A stretch of 35,032 bases of DNA from Sphingomonas sp. SCN 67-18 (lineage in GTDB: Bacteria; Pseudomonadota; Alphaproteobacteria; Sphingomonadales; Sphingomonadaceae): the NCBI RefSeq assembly GCF_001724715.1, contig NZ_MEFG01000029.1:1-35032 (forward strand). Reading direction: 5' to 3'. Positions 1-9,230 of the stretch are shown here, piece by piece; positions within the stretch are counted from its first letter, which is position 1, and every line of letters starts with the position of its first letter. A program made the position numbers and the translations under genes. The notes beneath the pieces are model-generated. The model saw nothing but the letters and a program-made list of their open reading frames with translations, did not search any database and was not told where the DNA came from.

Positions 1-275
1 TTGCCATGCTCGCTCGACAGCAAATGCGCCAGCTCATCCAGATGCAGCTCAACCAGCCGCTTATACTCAAACAATACCCGCGATCGACGCTGCGGGTTGG
101 TGGCGGCCCATTCCGGCTGCGCCTTCTGCGCGGCGGCGACGGCGGCATCCAGCACCGCGCGGTCGCCCAGCGGCACGCGCGCCTGCACCTGGCCATTATT
201 GGGGTTGAAGATGTCGCCATGGCGAGACGCGGCCGCGCCCGCGCCGCCCCCGATGAAATGCTGGACGTCGCGCAT
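1..275 (-). CDS. mmsA: CoA-acylating methylmalonate-semialdehyde dehydrogenase, N-terminal part
   Basis: Only the first 91 residues lie in the window; the rest runs off the left edge. The family is about 500 residues long. The protein begins MRDVQHFIGG and continues with the aldehyde-dehydrogenase opening FNPNNGQVQARVPLGD and the MmsA-typical AQPEWAATNPQRRSRVLFEY. The family oxidises methylmalonate semialdehyde (and malonate semialdehyde) to propionyl-CoA (acetyl-CoA) with NAD and CoA in valine and myo-inositol breakdown. The ATG at 275 has AGAGGA about 6 nt upstream, which supports this start. The gene is divergent from the LysR gene at 391, so that regulator probably controls it from the shared 115-bp gap. 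Catalytic cysteine and cofactor sites lie outside the window and cannot be judged. Confidence 0.9.
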   Translation of the reverse strand, partial: MRDVQHFIGGGAGAAASRHGDIFNPNNGQVQARVPLGDRAVLDAAVAAAQKAQPEWAATNPQRRSRVLFEYKRLVELHLDELAHLLSSEHG

Positions 276-361
276 GGCAATCCTCTTCTCGCTCTTTGTG
301 ATCGCTCCGGGTGATGGACTGCTTCAAAATCGCAGACAAGAGTAGAATATTGCATGGACGA

Positions 362-377
362 CCTGCAAAAATGCAGG
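362..377. promoter_or_regulatory. Palindrome between mmsA and the LysR gene, candidate operator
   Basis: CCTGCA and TGCAGG form a perfect 6-bp inverted repeat around AAAA, 13 bp before the LysR start codon. A looser related element, CTGC-N9-GCAG, lies at 319-335. Two dyads in a divergent gap are what is expected for LysR recognition and activation sites. The assignment is by position and symmetry only. Confidence 0.4.
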
Positions 378-390
378 CAAGCAGCGGGGC

Positions 391-1284
391 ATGAACTGGG
401 ACGATCTGCGCATCTTCCTTGCGGTGGCGCGCACCGGCACGCTCAGCGCCGCCGGCCAGCGGCTGGGCGTGGACCCGACCACCGTCGCGCGGCGCATCGC
501 CCGGCTGGAAGGCCGCGTCCAGCAGACCCTGTTCGAACTCACCCCCACCGGCCATGTGCTCACCGCACGCGGCGTGGAGATGCTGCACCACGCGCAGGCG
601 ATGGAGAGCGCGGCCATCGCCTCGGTCGAGCGATCCGCCGACAATGACGGTTTTCCGGGCGGCACGGTGCGGGTCAGCGTGTCGGAGGGCTTCGGCACCT
701 GGATCATCGCGCGCCACCTGCATGAATTCACCGGCCTTTACCCCGGCATCGCCATAGAGCTTGTCGCCTCCACCGGCTTCCTCAACCCGTCGCGGCGCGA
801 GGCGGACATCGCCATCATGCTCGCCCGGCCGAAAAGCGGCCCGCTGGTCGTCCGCAAGTTGACCGACTACCGGCTTGGCCTCTACGCAGCGCGCGGGGAG
901 GCACGGAAGGCGATTCAGGGACTTGCGGACCTGAAACGGCATCCGTTGGTCGGTTATGTCCCCGATCTGATCTATGCACCGGAGCTGCGCTATCTCGACG
1001 ACATATCCGACGGCCTCACCGCGTCGCTGGCCAGCACCAGCGTGAACGCGCAGGCGGCTCTGGTGCGCAGCGGCGCCGGCGTTGGCATATTGCCCTGCTT
1101 CATCGGCGACGCGGACGCCGCGGTGGAGCGGCTGCTGCCGGGCGATATCGACATCCGCCGCGCCTTCTGGCTGGTCGTCCACCGCGACCTGCGCGGCATT
1201 GCGCGGGTGAAGATGTTCATCGACTGGCTGGACGGGCTGATCGCGCGGCTCGCGCCTTTGATCCAGGGGCGCCCGGCGCGATGA
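391..1284 (+). CDS. LysR-family transcriptional regulator
   Basis: This 297-residue protein has the normal LysR length. Residues 1-60 form the winged helix-turn-helix: MNWDDLRIFLAVARTGTLSA opens it, followed by RLGVDPTTVARRIARLE. A co-inducer-binding domain follows (about 90-290), beginning GTVRVSVSEGFGTWI. It lies divergent to mmsA, and two dyad sequences sit in the gap, so control of mmsA and of itself is likely (inference). Its stop overlaps the start of the next gene in ATGA (1281-1284), so the EamA-type transporter is co-translated with it. The ligand is not evident from the sequence; a valine or propionate pathway intermediate would fit the neighbour. The start at 391 places the helix-turn-helix at the usual position; the ribosome binding site is weak. 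Confidence 0.88.
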   Translation: MNWDDLRIFLAVARTGTLSAAGQRLGVDPTTVARRIARLEGRVQQTLFELTPTGHVLTARGVEMLHHAQAMESAAIASVERSADNDGFPGGTVRVSVSEGFGTWIIARHLHEFTGLYPGIAIELVASTGFLNPSRREADIAIMLARPKSGPLVVRKLTDYRLGLYAARGEARKAIQGLADLKRHPLVGYVPDLIYAPELRYLDDISDGLTASLASTSVNAQAALVRSGAGVGILPCFIGDADAAVERLLPGDIDIRRAFWLVVHRDLRGIARVKMFIDWLDGLIARLAPLIQGRPAR

Positions 1285-2189
1285 GCGCGACCCAGGACCG
1301 GCGCATGGCCAGCATCGCGCTGCGCCTGTTCTCGATGGTGCTGATGTCGTCCATGCTCGCGCTGGTGAAGATCGCCGACATGCGCGGCGTGGCCGTGGTG
1401 GAAAGCGTTTTCTACCGCCAGTTCTTCGCCCTGCCGCTGGTCCTCATCTGGGTGGTGCGCGGCGGCGGCTTCGCCACGGTGAAGACCAAACGCCCCTTCG
1501 CCCATCTCTGGCGGATGGCGCTGGGGATGACGGGCATGGTGCTGAATTTCTCCGCCTACACGCTGCTGCCGCTGGCGGAGGCGACGACCATCGGCTTCAC
1601 CGTGCCGATCTTCGCCACCATCCTCTCCGCCGTCCTGCTGGGCGAGGCGACGGGGTGGCACCGCTGGAGCGCGGTCCTGCTGGGCTTCGTCGGCGTGCTG
1701 GTGATGGTCAATCCGGGCGTGGACAACCATCTGCCGCCCGCCGGAGTCATGGTCGCCATCGCCGCGTCGATCACCATCGCCGGCATCACTATCACGCTCC
1801 GCCAGATCGGCAGGACGGAAGACACCGTCACCACCGTCTTCTGGTTCACCGTCACCTCGCTGGTGCCGATGGGTATCGCCATGATCTTCTTCGGCAAGAT
1901 TCACGATCCGCTGACCTGGGTGGTGCTGGTCGCCATGGGGCTGGTGGGCGGCGCGGCGCAGCTGGCGATGACGGCATCGCTCAGGTTCGCCCCCGTCTCC
2001 GTCGTGCTGCCGATGGATTATTCCAGCCTGCTATGGGCGACGCTGCTCGGCTGGGCGCTGTTCGACATGCTGCCGTCCCCCACCACCTGGCTCGGCGCGC
2101 CGCTCATCATCCTGAGCGGCCTGTACATCGTCTATCGCGAGCACCGTCTGCAACGCAGCCAGGCGATGACCGCCGTCACGCCCGACTGA
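1281..2189 (+). CDS. EamA-family (DMT superfamily) transporter
   Basis: This 302-residue integral membrane protein has about ten hydrophobic segments in two homologous halves, the EamA plan of the drug/metabolite transporter superfamily. The first half ends in the diagnostic stretch LAEATTIGFTVPIFATILSA followed by LLGE. The equivalent in the second half is LPMDYSSLLWATLLGWALF. Members usually export metabolites or amino acids across the inner membrane; the substrate cannot be read from the sequence. The gene overlaps the LysR gene by four bases (ATGA) and converges on the last gene of the glycine operon, with only 26 bp between the two stop codons. No convincing terminator is visible in that gap. 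Confidence 0.85.
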   Translation: MSATQDRRMASIALRLFSMVLMSSMLALVKIADMRGVAVVESVFYRQFFALPLVLIWVVRGGGFATVKTKRPFAHLWRMALGMTGMVLNFSAYTLLPLAEATTIGFTVPIFATILSAVLLGEATGWHRWSAVLLGFVGVLVMVNPGVDNHLPPAGVMVAIAASITIAGITITLRQIGRTEDTVTTVFWFTVTSLVPMGIAMIFFGKIHDPLTWVVLVAMGLVGGAAQLAMTASLRFAPVSVVLPMDYSSLLWATLLGWALFDMLPSPTTWLGAPLIILSGLYIVYREHRLQRSQAMTAVTPD

Positions 2190-2215
2190 CGTCGCCCCCC
2201 CATTGTAGAAACAGG

Positions 2216-4534
2216 CTAGAGGAACAGCGCCGCGGTCGCCTCGACGATGGCGTCGGCATCCAGCCGATAGGCACTGTAGAGATCGGGCAGGTCGCCGGTC
2301 TGGCCGAAGCGGTCGACGCCCAGCGGCACCACGCGCTGCCCGCGCACGCCGCCCAGCCATGACAGCGCGGCGGGGGATCCATCGATGATCGTCACCAGCC
2401 CGGCATCGGCCGCCAGCGGCGATAGCAGCCGCTCGACATGCGACGGCGCGCCGCCGCCCTGCCATCGCGCCGCCTCGCGCGCGTTCCAGCCGCGATGGAG
2501 CAGGCCGGGAGACGTCACCGCCAGCAGGCCCAGCCCCGGGATATCCTCCGCCAGCTGCGCCCATGCGGCCAGCGCCTCGGGCGCCACCGCGCCGCTATAG
2601 ACCAGCGCCGCACGCGCGCCTTGCGCCGGCCGGCGCAGCCAGTAGCCGCCGGCGACCGCATCGGCCCGCCAGTCCCCGCCCTCCCGCTCGATCTGGTCGA
2701 TCACCCGCGTGGTCAGGCGGAAATAGACGCTCTCGCCGCCGTCCGCCTGCACATGGCCCAGCGCATGTTCCATCAGCGCCGCCAGCTCGTCGGCATAAGC
2801 CGGCTCATAATGGGTGAGGCCGGGCTGCCCCATGGCGATCAGCGGCGGGTTGATCGATTGATGCGCGCCGCCTTCCGGCCCCAGCGTCAGGCCGGACGGC
2901 GTCGCGACCAGAATGAAGCGCGAATCCTGGTAGGCGGCATAGTTGAGCGCATCCAGCCCGCGCGCGATGAACGGATCATAGACGGTGCCGACCGGGATCA
3001 GCCGTTCGCCGAACACGTCGCCCGTCAGGCCGAAAGCGGCCAGCGCCAGGAACAAATTATTCTCGGCAATGCCCAGCTCGACATGCTGCCCGGCCCGGCC
3101 GCCGCCCCATTTCTGCGCGGAGGGAATGCGCGCCGCCTGGAATACGTCGGCCAGTTCCTGCCGCCGGAACAGCCCGCGCTGGTTCACCCACGCGCCGAGA
3201 TTGGTGGATACGGTGACGTCGGGCGACGTGGTGACGATGCGGTCGGCCAGCGGCGCGCCGGATTTGGCGAGGCCCAGCAGGATGTGGCCGAACGCCGCCT
3301 GCGTCGATTGCTGCGCCCCGGCGGGCACATCGATCGGCGGCACCGCGATCTGCGACGCCCGTTGCCGCTTGTCGCGCGCCAGCGCGGATCGATCGGCCAG
3401 CGCCTGCGCGGTGCGCGCCGCATTGTCGCCCATGCCCGCCCAGGGCAGCCATTCGTCCCCCGGCGCAATGCCCAGCGTATCGCGCAGCCCCTCTATCTGC
3501 CCGGGGTTCATCAGCCCGGCATGATTGTCCTTATGCCCGGCAAAGGGCAGGCCGAAACCCTTGACCGTATAGGCGATGAACAGCGTCGGCCGCTCGTCCT
3601 GCGCCGCGTCGAACGCCTCCAGCAGGCTGCCGATGCAATGACCGCCCAGATTGGTCATCAGCCGCGCCAGCTCATCGTCGTCGCGCTTCGCCAGCAGCGC
3701 CTTTATGCCGGGCACATAGCCCAGATCCGCCGTCAGCCGCGCGCGCCAGGCCGCGCCGCCCTGATAGGTGAGCGCCGCGAAATCGGCATTGGGCGTGCTG
3801 TCGATCCAGTCGCGCAGCGCGCCGCCGCCCTTTTCCGCAAACGCGGCCTGCTGCAGCTTGCCGTGCTTCAGCGTGACGACCCGCCAGCCGCACGTCTCGA
3901 AAATATCGTCGAAGCGGCGGAACATCCGGTCCGCCGTCGTCGCGTCCAGCGACTGGCGGTTATAATCGACGATCCACCAGCAATTGCGGATCGTGTGCTT
4001 ATAGCCCTCGATCAGCGCTTCGTAGATATTGCCTTCATCCAGCTCCGCATCGCCCAGCAGGGCGATCATCCGGCCGGCCTTCGCCTCGTCGAGCAGCCCG
4101 TGGGCGATCAGATAATCCTGCGCCAGGCTGGCAAAGGCGGTCACGGCCACGCCAAGCCCGACCGACCCTGTGGAAAAATCCACCGGGATCGCGTCCTTGG
4201 TGCGGCTGGGGTAGCTTTGCGCCCCGCCGAAACCACGAAACGCCTGCAATTGCCCGAGCGACTGGTTGCCCAGCAGATAATGGATGGCGTGCAGCACCGG
4301 CCCGGCATGGGGCTTCACCGCGACCTTGTCGTTGGGGCCAAGCGCGTGGAAATAGAGCGCGGTCATGATCGACGAGATCGACGCGCACGACGCCTGATGC
4401 CCGCCTACCTTCAACCCGTCGCGGCTCTCGCGCAGGTGATTCGCATTGTGGATGGTCCATGACGACAGCCAGCGCAGCCGGGTGTCGATGGCGTCGAGCG
4501 TCGCTATGTCCTTGAAACGGGCCATGTCGGCCAT
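2216..4534 (-). CDS. AceE/transketolase-like thiamine-diphosphate enzyme
   Basis: This 772-residue protein resembles homodimeric pyruvate dehydrogenase E1 (AceE, about 890 residues) but is shorter. Visible features: GGHQAS with H46 and KPHAGP with H76, matching the two N-terminal active-site histidines of AceE; GDAELDEG (D162) followed by YNRQSLD (N192, Q194), the Mg-TPP ligands in AceE arrangement; NHAGLMN in the mobile-loop region; ELGIAENN with the probable TPP-activating glutamate; GGAHQS; and a C-terminal GVDRFGQTGD like the GTDGFGRSD of AceE. It probably decarboxylates a 2-oxo acid or transfers a ketol unit. It is the last gene of the gcv operon, 2 nt after the DUF938 gene. No E2 or E3 gene is nearby. 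The ATG at 4525 is an alternative start. Confidence 0.78.
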   Translation of the reverse strand: MADMARFKDIATLDAIDTRLRWLSSWTIHNANHLRESRDGLKVGGHQASCASISSIMTALYFHALGPNDKVAVKPHAGPVLHAIHYLLGNQSLGQLQAFRGFGGAQSYPSRTKDAIPVDFSTGSVGLGVAVTAFASLAQDYLIAHGLLDEAKAGRMIALLGDAELDEGNIYEALIEGYKHTIRNCWWIVDYNRQSLDATTADRMFRRFDDIFETCGWRVVTLKHGKLQQAAFAEKGGGALRDWIDSTPNADFAALTYQGGAAWRARLTADLGYVPGIKALLAKRDDDELARLMTNLGGHCIGSLLEAFDAAQDERPTLFIAYTVKGFGLPFAGHKDNHAGLMNPGQIEGLRDTLGIAPGDEWLPWAGMGDNAARTAQALADRSALARDKRQRASQIAVPPIDVPAGAQQSTQAAFGHILLGLAKSGAPLADRIVTTSPDVTVSTNLGAWVNQRGLFRRQELADVFQAARIPSAQKWGGGRAGQHVELGIAENNLFLALAAFGLTGDVFGERLIPVGTVYDPFIARGLDALNYAAYQDSRFILVATPSGLTLGPEGGAHQSINPPLIAMGQPGLTHYEPAYADELAALMEHALGHVQADGGESVYFRLTTRVIDQIEREGGDWRADAVAGGYWLRRPAQGARAALVYSGAVAPEALAAWAQLAEDIPGLGLLAVTSPGLLHRGWNAREAARWQGGGAPSHVERLLSPLAADAGLVTIIDGSPAALSWLGGVRGQRVVPLGVDRFGQTGDLPDLYSAYRLDADAIVEATAALFL

Positions 4535-4536
4535 GT

Positions 4537-5175
4537 TTATAACCGATGAAAGATCAGCGAAAGATTATTGGCCGGCATCGAAACGATATCCGGCTCGCCA
4601 AAGCCATGATCGCGGCTCAGCGCCGTCATCGCATCCAGCGAGCGCAGCCCCCAGGCCGGGTCGCGGGCCTTCAGCGATTCGTCGAAGGCGATGTTGCTGG
4701 GGGCGGTGACGATGCCGGGGACCAGATAGGGACCGTAGAGATAAAGCAGCCCGCCGGGTGGCAGCAGCCGCGCCGCGCCCGCGAACAGCCCCACCGTGGC
4801 CGCCCATGGGCTGATATGCACCATGTTGATGCACAGAATCGCATCCGCGCGCGCAACCGGCCAAAGGTCGCGCGCCGCATCGATCGCCACCGGCGGGCGG
4901 ATGTTGGCGAGGCCGCTACCCTGTGTCCACGCCGCGATCGAGTCGCGCGCCGCCGGGTCCACATCGCTCGGCTGCCAGATCAGGCGGGGGAACAGCCCGG
5001 CGAAATGCAGCACATGCTCGCCGCTGCCGCTCGCCACCTCGACGACCACGCCCTCCGCCGGCAGCACCGGGCGCAGCACGTCGCTGATCGCATCGCGGTT
5101 GCGCAGCGTCGCGGGGGCATAGCGCCGGTCGCCCTCGCCGCCGTCGCTGGCCAGCCATGGCTTCGGGCCGGTCAC
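4537..5175 (-). CDS. DUF938 family SAM-dependent methyltransferase
   Basis: This 212-residue protein has the DUF938 signature: RRYAPATLRNRDAI near the N-terminus, then VVEVASGSGEHVLHFA (SAM-binding motif I, about 43-58) and LIWQPSDVD, followed by an INMVHISPW segment. The fold is a class I methyltransferase; the substrate of the family is not established. The start is the GTG at 5175, which overlaps the gcvPB stop as GTGA (5172-5175). The stop is 2 nt before the TPP-enzyme start. It is therefore very likely translated from the glycine-riboswitch transcript. That placement links it to glycine or one-carbon metabolism, but this is inference. Confidence 0.85.
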   Translation of the reverse strand: MTGPKPWLASDGGEGDRRYAPATLRNRDAISDVLRPVLPAEGVVVEVASGSGEHVLHFAGLFPRLIWQPSDVDPAARDSIAAWTQGSGLANIRPPVAIDAARDLWPVARADAILCINMVHISPWAATVGLFAGAARLLPPGGLLYLYGPYLVPGIVTAPSNIAFDESLKARDPAWGLRSLDAMTALSRDHGFGEPDIVSMPANNLSLIFHRL

Positions 5176-6740
5176 TCCGCCGCCTCGGCCGGCGCCTCGT
5201 CCTTCCAGACCAGCACCGGCTTGCGCGCGGCCAGCGTCTCGTCCAGCCGGCGGCGCGGGGCGAAATGCGGCGCGGATTTCAACGCCGCGTCGCCCGCCCG
5301 CGCCCGTTCCGCGACCGAACGCAACGCGCCGATGAACTGGTCGAGCGCCGCCTTGCTTTCCGTCTCCGTCGGCTCGATCAGCATCGCGCCGTGGACGACC
5401 AGCGGGAAATACATGGTCATCGGGTGGAACCCCTCGTCGATCAACGCCTTCGCCACGTCGAGCGTGGTGAAACCGTCCGCGAAGCCGCTGTCGGAAAACA
5501 GCGCCTCATGCATGCACGGCCCGCTTTCGCCGAAGGGCGCGTCGAGCAGGTCGTCGAGGCTGCGCAGCACATAATTGGCGTTGAGCACCGCATCGCCGCT
5601 CACCTGGCGCAGCCCGTCCGCGCCGTGGCTGAGCAGATAGGCCGCCGCGCGGACGAACATGCCCATCTGCCCGTGAAAGGCGACCATGCGGCCGAAGCTG
5701 CCGGCATGATGCTCCTGCGCGGTTTCCTCCTCGATCAGGCGGAAGCCGTCCTCCGTCCGCTCGACGAAGGGCAGCGGCGCGAACGGCGCCAGCGCATCGG
5801 AAAACACCACCGGGCCAGACCCCGGCCCGCCGCCGCCATGCGGGGTGGAAAAGGTCTTGTGCAGGTTGATGTGCATCGCGTCGATGCCAAGGTCGCCGGG
5901 GCGGACGCGGCCGACGATCGCGTTGAAATTGGCCCCGTCGCAATAGACCAGCCCGCCCACCGCATGCACCGCGTCCGAAATCGCCCGCATGTCGCGCTCG
6001 AAAAGGCCGCAGGTATTGGGGTTGGTGATCATCACCGCCGCCACGTCCGGGCCAAGCCGCGCCTTCAGCGCCGCCAGGTCCACCCGCCCTTCCGCCGTCG
6101 CCGGGATATTCTCGACCGCATAGCCGCAGAACGCCGCCGTCGCCGGGTTCGTGCCGTGCGCGCTTTCCGGCACCAGCACCACGGAACGGGCATCGCCGCG
6201 CGCCTCCAGTGCGGAGCGGATGGCCAGCAGCCCGCACAGCTCGCCATGCGCGCCCGCCTTCGGGCTCATCGCCACCGCCGGCATCCCGGTCAGCGCGGTC
6301 ATCCATTCCGCGACGAGATGGATCAGCCCCAGCCCGCCCTGCACCGTGTCGATCGGCTGCAGCGGATGGATGTCGGCAAAGCCGGCCAGCCGGGCCATCT
6401 TCTCGTTCAGCCGGGGATTATGCTTCATCGTGCACGATCCGAGCGGGAACAGCCCAAGGTCGATGGCGTAATTCTGGCGGCTGAGCCGGGTATAATGGCG
6501 CACCGCCTCCGGTTCCGAAAGGCCGGGCAGGTCGATCGGCCGGCGGCGCTCCAGCCCGGCAAGGCGGCTCGCCGCCGCGGGCGCGGGCGCAAAATCGACG
6601 CCGGTGGTTTCGGTGTCGCCAATCTCGAAGATCAGCGCCTCTTCCAGCATCAGGGCGCGGTTGCCGGTAAAGGTGCCCGCCCCGTCGCCATCGCCCGCTT
6701 CCGGGCGCTCCGGCCGCCAGCCGCTCTGGTTCACGCTCAT
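5172..6740 (-). CDS. gcvPB: Glycine dehydrogenase (decarboxylating) subunit 2
   Basis: This is the 522-residue C-terminal half of the P protein in its two-subunit form. It carries the pyridoxal-phosphate lysine in [20 protein letters not shown] (about K295). Also present are the conserved YPLGSCTMK-like segment (here [13 protein letters not shown]) and [11 protein letters not shown]. With GcvPA it decarboxylates glycine and passes the aminomethyl group to lipoyl-GcvH in the cytoplasm. The start at 6740 overlaps the gcvPA stop in ATGA (6737-6740), giving one-to-one coupling, as expected for obligate partners. Its own stop overlaps the GTG of the DUF938 gene. Confidence 0.96.
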   Translation of the reverse strand: MSVNQSGWRPERPEAGDGDGAGTFTGNRALMLEEALIFEIGDTETTGVDFAPAPAAASRLAGLERRRPIDLPGLSEPEAVRHYTRLSRQNYAIDLGLFPLGSCTMKHNPRLNEKMARLAGFADIHPLQPIDTVQGGLGLIHLVAEWMTALTGMPAVAMSPKAGAHGELCGLLAIRSALEARGDARSVVLVPESAHGTNPATAAFCGYAVENIPATAEGRVDLAALKARLGPDVAAVMITNPNTCGLFERDMRAISDAVHAVGGLVYCDGANFNAIVGRVRPGDLGIDAMHINLHKTFSTPHGGGGPGSGPVVFSDALAPFAPLPFVERTEDGFRLIEEETAQEHHAGSFGRMVAFHGQMGMFVRAAAYLLSHGADGLRQVSGDAVLNANYVLRSLDDLLDAPFGESGPCMHEALFSDSGFADGFTTLDVAKALIDEGFHPMTMYFPLVVHGAMLIEPTETESKAALDQFIGALRSVAERARAGDAALKSAPHFAPRRRLDETLAARKPVLVWKDEAPAEAAE

Positions 6741-8095
6741 GCCAGCACCTCCTCGAGCGATTCCGCCAGCGCGTCGACATCGTCCGCCGTGGTCGTCTCC
6801 GTCACCGCGATCACCAGCCCCCGCTCCAGCGCCTGCGCGCCGGGGTAAAGCCGCCCCAGAGATACGCCCGCCAGAATCTGCCGCTCGGCCAGCCTGCGCA
6901 CCACCGGCCGCGCCTCCCTGTTCAGCCGCAGGGTGAATTCGTTGAAGAAGCTGTCATTGACCAGCTCGACGCCCTTCACCTGCGCCAGCCGCTCCGCCGC
7001 CAGCGCGGCATGGGCATGGTTCAGCGCGGCCAGATCGCGCAGGCCGCGCTCGCCGAGCAGGGTGAGATGGATCGAGAAGGCCAGCGCGCAAAGCCCTGAA
7101 TTGGTGCAGATGTTGGACGTGGCCTTTTCACGCCTGATATGCTGCTCGCGGGTGGACAGCGTCAGCACGAAACCGCGCTTGCCCTCGGCGTCCACCGTTT
7201 CCCCGCACAGCCGCCCCGGCATCTGGCGGACGAACTTTTCCTTGCAAGCGAACAGCCCGACATAAGGCCCGCCAAACTGCAGCCCCACGCCAATGGACTG
7301 GCCCTCGCCGACGACGATGTCGGCCCCCATCTCGCCCGGGCTGCGGATCACGCCCAGCGCCACCGGCTCCGTCACCACCGCGATCAGCAGCGCGCCCTTC
7401 TCATGCGCGCGCGCCGCGATCTCGGACAAATCGCCGATGCGCCCCAATATGTCGGGATATTGCACCACGACGCAGCTGGTCTGGTCGTCAATCGCCTCCA
7501 GCAGCGCCTGCCCGTCGGTTGCCGCTTCCAGCACCGGCAGGGCGCTGTGCAGATCGTCGCCGGTAAAGCGCGCCATCGTCCGCGCGACCGAGACATAATG
7601 GGGGTGCAGCCCGCCGGAAAGCAGCGCCTTGCTCCGCCGGGTGATGCGCCGCGCCATCACGATCGCCTCCCAGCAGGCGGTGGACCCGTCATACATGGAT
7701 GCGTTGGCGACATCGCAGCCCAGCAGGCGCGCCACCTGGGTCTGGAATTCGAACAGGATCTGCAGCGTCCCCTGCGCGATCTCCGGCTGGTAGGGCGTAT
7801 AGGCGGTCAGATATTCGCCGCGCTGGATCAGGTGATCGACGCTCGCCGGCACATGGTGGCGATAAGCGCCGCAGCCAAGGAAGAACGGCACCTCGCCCGC
7901 CACCAGATTCTGGCGGGCCAGCGCGGACAATTGCCGCTCCACCGCCATTTCGCTGGCATGGCCGGGCAGCCCCGCTATCGGCCCGGCCAGCCGGGCGGCC
8001 TCCGGCACGTCGGCGAAGAGAGCGTCGACCGACGGCGCGCCGATGGTGGCGAGCATCGCGGTGCGATCCGCCTCGCTAAGCGGCAAATAACGCAT
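6737..8095 (-). CDS. gcvPA: Glycine dehydrogenase (decarboxylating) subunit 1
   Basis: This 452-residue protein is the N-terminal half of the split P protein. It begins [11 protein letters not shown] and contains [50 protein letters not shown] and [11 protein letters not shown], all typical of GcvPA. It forms the active P enzyme with GcvPB. The reading frame extends one codon upstream (TTG at 8098), but the ATG at 8095 is preferred. It overlaps the preceding methyltransferase stop as TGATG. This is the only point in the gcv series where a gene not known to belong to the cleavage system separates two subunits. Confidence 0.96.
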   Translation of the reverse strand: MRYLPLSEADRTAMLATIGAPSVDALFADVPEAARLAGPIAGLPGHASEMAVERQLSALARQNLVAGEVPFFLGCGAYRHHVPASVDHLIQRGEYLTAYTPYQPEIAQGTLQILFEFQTQVARLLGCDVANASMYDGSTACWEAIVMARRITRRSKALLSGGLHPHYVSVARTMARFTGDDLHSALPVLEAATDGQALLEAIDDQTSCVVVQYPDILGRIGDLSEIAARAHEKGALLIAVVTEPVALGVIRSPGEMGADIVVGEGQSIGVGLQFGGPYVGLFACKEKFVRQMPGRLCGETVDAEGKRGFVLTLSTREQHIRREKATSNICTNSGLCALAFSIHLTLLGERGLRDLAALNHAHAALAAERLAQVKGVELVNDSFFNEFTLRLNREARPVVRRLAERQILAGVSLGRLYPGAQALERGLVIAVTETTTADDVDALAESLEEVLA

Positions 8096-8856
8096 CAAAG
8101 GGGTTTCCTCATGGTAAAGCGCAAGCGGACATAATCGGCGATCCAGCGGCCGTCCGGCTGGCGCAGGCTGGCGGCGACGCGCGCCTCCGCGGCCTTGGCC
8201 ACGGCGGCCTGCTCATCCTCCGGCACCCCGGACGTATCCATGAAACCGGCACGAAAGGTGGTGTACCAGCCGGCGGCGCCCGCGGGCAGCGGCGTCGGCC
8301 GGTCGATCAGCCGCGCCTCGATATCGACGAAACCGGCCGCCGCATAAATGGCGGAAAAAACCTCGGGCGCCGGGCACCAGATGGAATCGCCCGCGTCCAC
8401 CGGATAGCCACGCGCTTCCAGCTCCGCGCGGATGCCGGCGCGCAGCGTGGCGACATTGCCCGCCCCGCCCATCTCGCCGACGAAACGGCCGCCCGGCTTC
8501 AGCGCGGCAAACACGCCGCGCGCCACCTTGTCCGCGTCGAGCATCCAGTGCAGCGCCGCATTGGAGAAAACGGCGTCGAATTCCGCTTCGAAGCCAAGCG
8601 CCTGGCCGTCCGCCTGCGCCACGTCCAGCCCCCGGCCCCGCGCCACCGCCAGCATCTCCGCAGAAGCGTCGACGCCCAGCACGGACGCCCCCGCCGCCAC
8701 CAGCGCCTCGGTCAACACCCCGTCGCCGCAGCCGAGATCGAGGATGCGCTCCCCCGCGACAGGCGCGAGCAGATCGACCACCGGCTTGCCCAGGGCGGGC
8801 ACGAAGGCGGCCTTGCTGGCGTAATCCGCCGGGTTCCAGACGCTGGCCCGGTTCAT
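8095..8856 (-). CDS. Class I SAM-dependent methyltransferase inside the gcv operon
   Basis: This 253-residue protein begins [23 protein letters not shown]-binding motif I is [10 protein letters not shown] (37-46), and acidic motif II is [11 protein letters not shown] (about 55-65). [13 protein letters not shown] and [13 protein letters not shown] follow. The pattern belongs to the methyltransferase type 11 / trans-aconitate methyltransferase-like group; the substrate is unknown. The frame stays open through gcvH, but the ATG at 8856 begins the recognisable domain and lies 2 nt after the gcvH stop. The stop overlaps the gcvPA start (TGATG). It lies between gcvH and gcvPA on a glycine-controlled transcript, so a role in using or disposing of methyl groups is plausible but unproven. 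Confidence 0.87.
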   Translation of the reverse strand: MNRASVWNPADYASKAAFVPALGKPVVDLLAPVAGERILDLGCGDGVLTEALVAAGASVLGVDASAEMLAVARGRGLDVAQADGQALGFEAEFDAVFSNAALHWMLDADKVARGVFAALKPGGRFVGEMGGAGNVATLRAGIRAELEARGYPVDAGDSIWCPAPEVFSAIYAAAGFVDIEARLIDRPTPLPAGAAGWYTTFRAGFMDTSGVPEDEQAAVAKAAEARVAASLRQPDGRWIADYVRLRFTMRKPL

Positions 8857-8858
8857 GC

Positions 8859-9230
8859 CTACAGCCCGTCGACGAAGCTCTGATAGGCGGCGGCGTCCAT
8901 CAGCCCGTCTAGCTCGCTCTTGTCGGACAGGGTCAGGCGGAAGAACCAGCCCTCGCCCTCCGGCGCGCTGTTGACCAGGTCCGGGCTGCCCTCCAGCGCG
9001 GCATTGCCCTCGATGACCGTGCCGGAAACCGGCGCATACACATCCGACGCCGCCTTGACGGATTCGACCACCGCCGCGTCGTCGCCCTTCTTCACCGCCC
9101 TGCCCGCCGCCGGCACCTCGACGAACACGATGTCGCCCAGCTGGCCCTGCGCATAATCGGTGATGCCGATGGTGGCGGCATCGCCGTCCACATCGACCCA
9201 TTCATGGTCCTGCGAATAATAGCGGGTCAT
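8859..9230 (-). CDS. gcvH: Glycine cleavage system H protein
   Basis: This 123-residue lipoyl carrier has the usual length and start ([12 protein letters not shown]). The lipoylated lysine is K59 in [10 protein letters not shown], and the fold-defining [18 protein letters not shown] and SGTVIEGN are present. It shuttles the aminomethyl and reduced lipoyl intermediates between the P, T and L proteins. The ATG overlaps the gcvT stop in ATGA (9227-9230). No L protein (lipoamide dehydrogenase) gene is in the window; in most bacteria it is supplied by the 2-oxoacid dehydrogenase complexes. Confidence 0.97.
   Translation of the reverse strand: MTRYYSQDHEWVDVDGDAATIGITDYAQGQLGDIVFVEVPAAGRAVKKGDDAAVVESVKAASDVYAPVSGTVIEGNAALEGSPDLVNSAPEGEGWFFRLTLSDKSELDGLMDAAAYQSFVDGL

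Noticed and set aside
2438-4462. Open frame of about 674 codons opposite the AceE-like gene
   Set aside because: Arg/Gln/His-rich shadow frame; the minus-strand protein carries the conserved TPP-binding residues.
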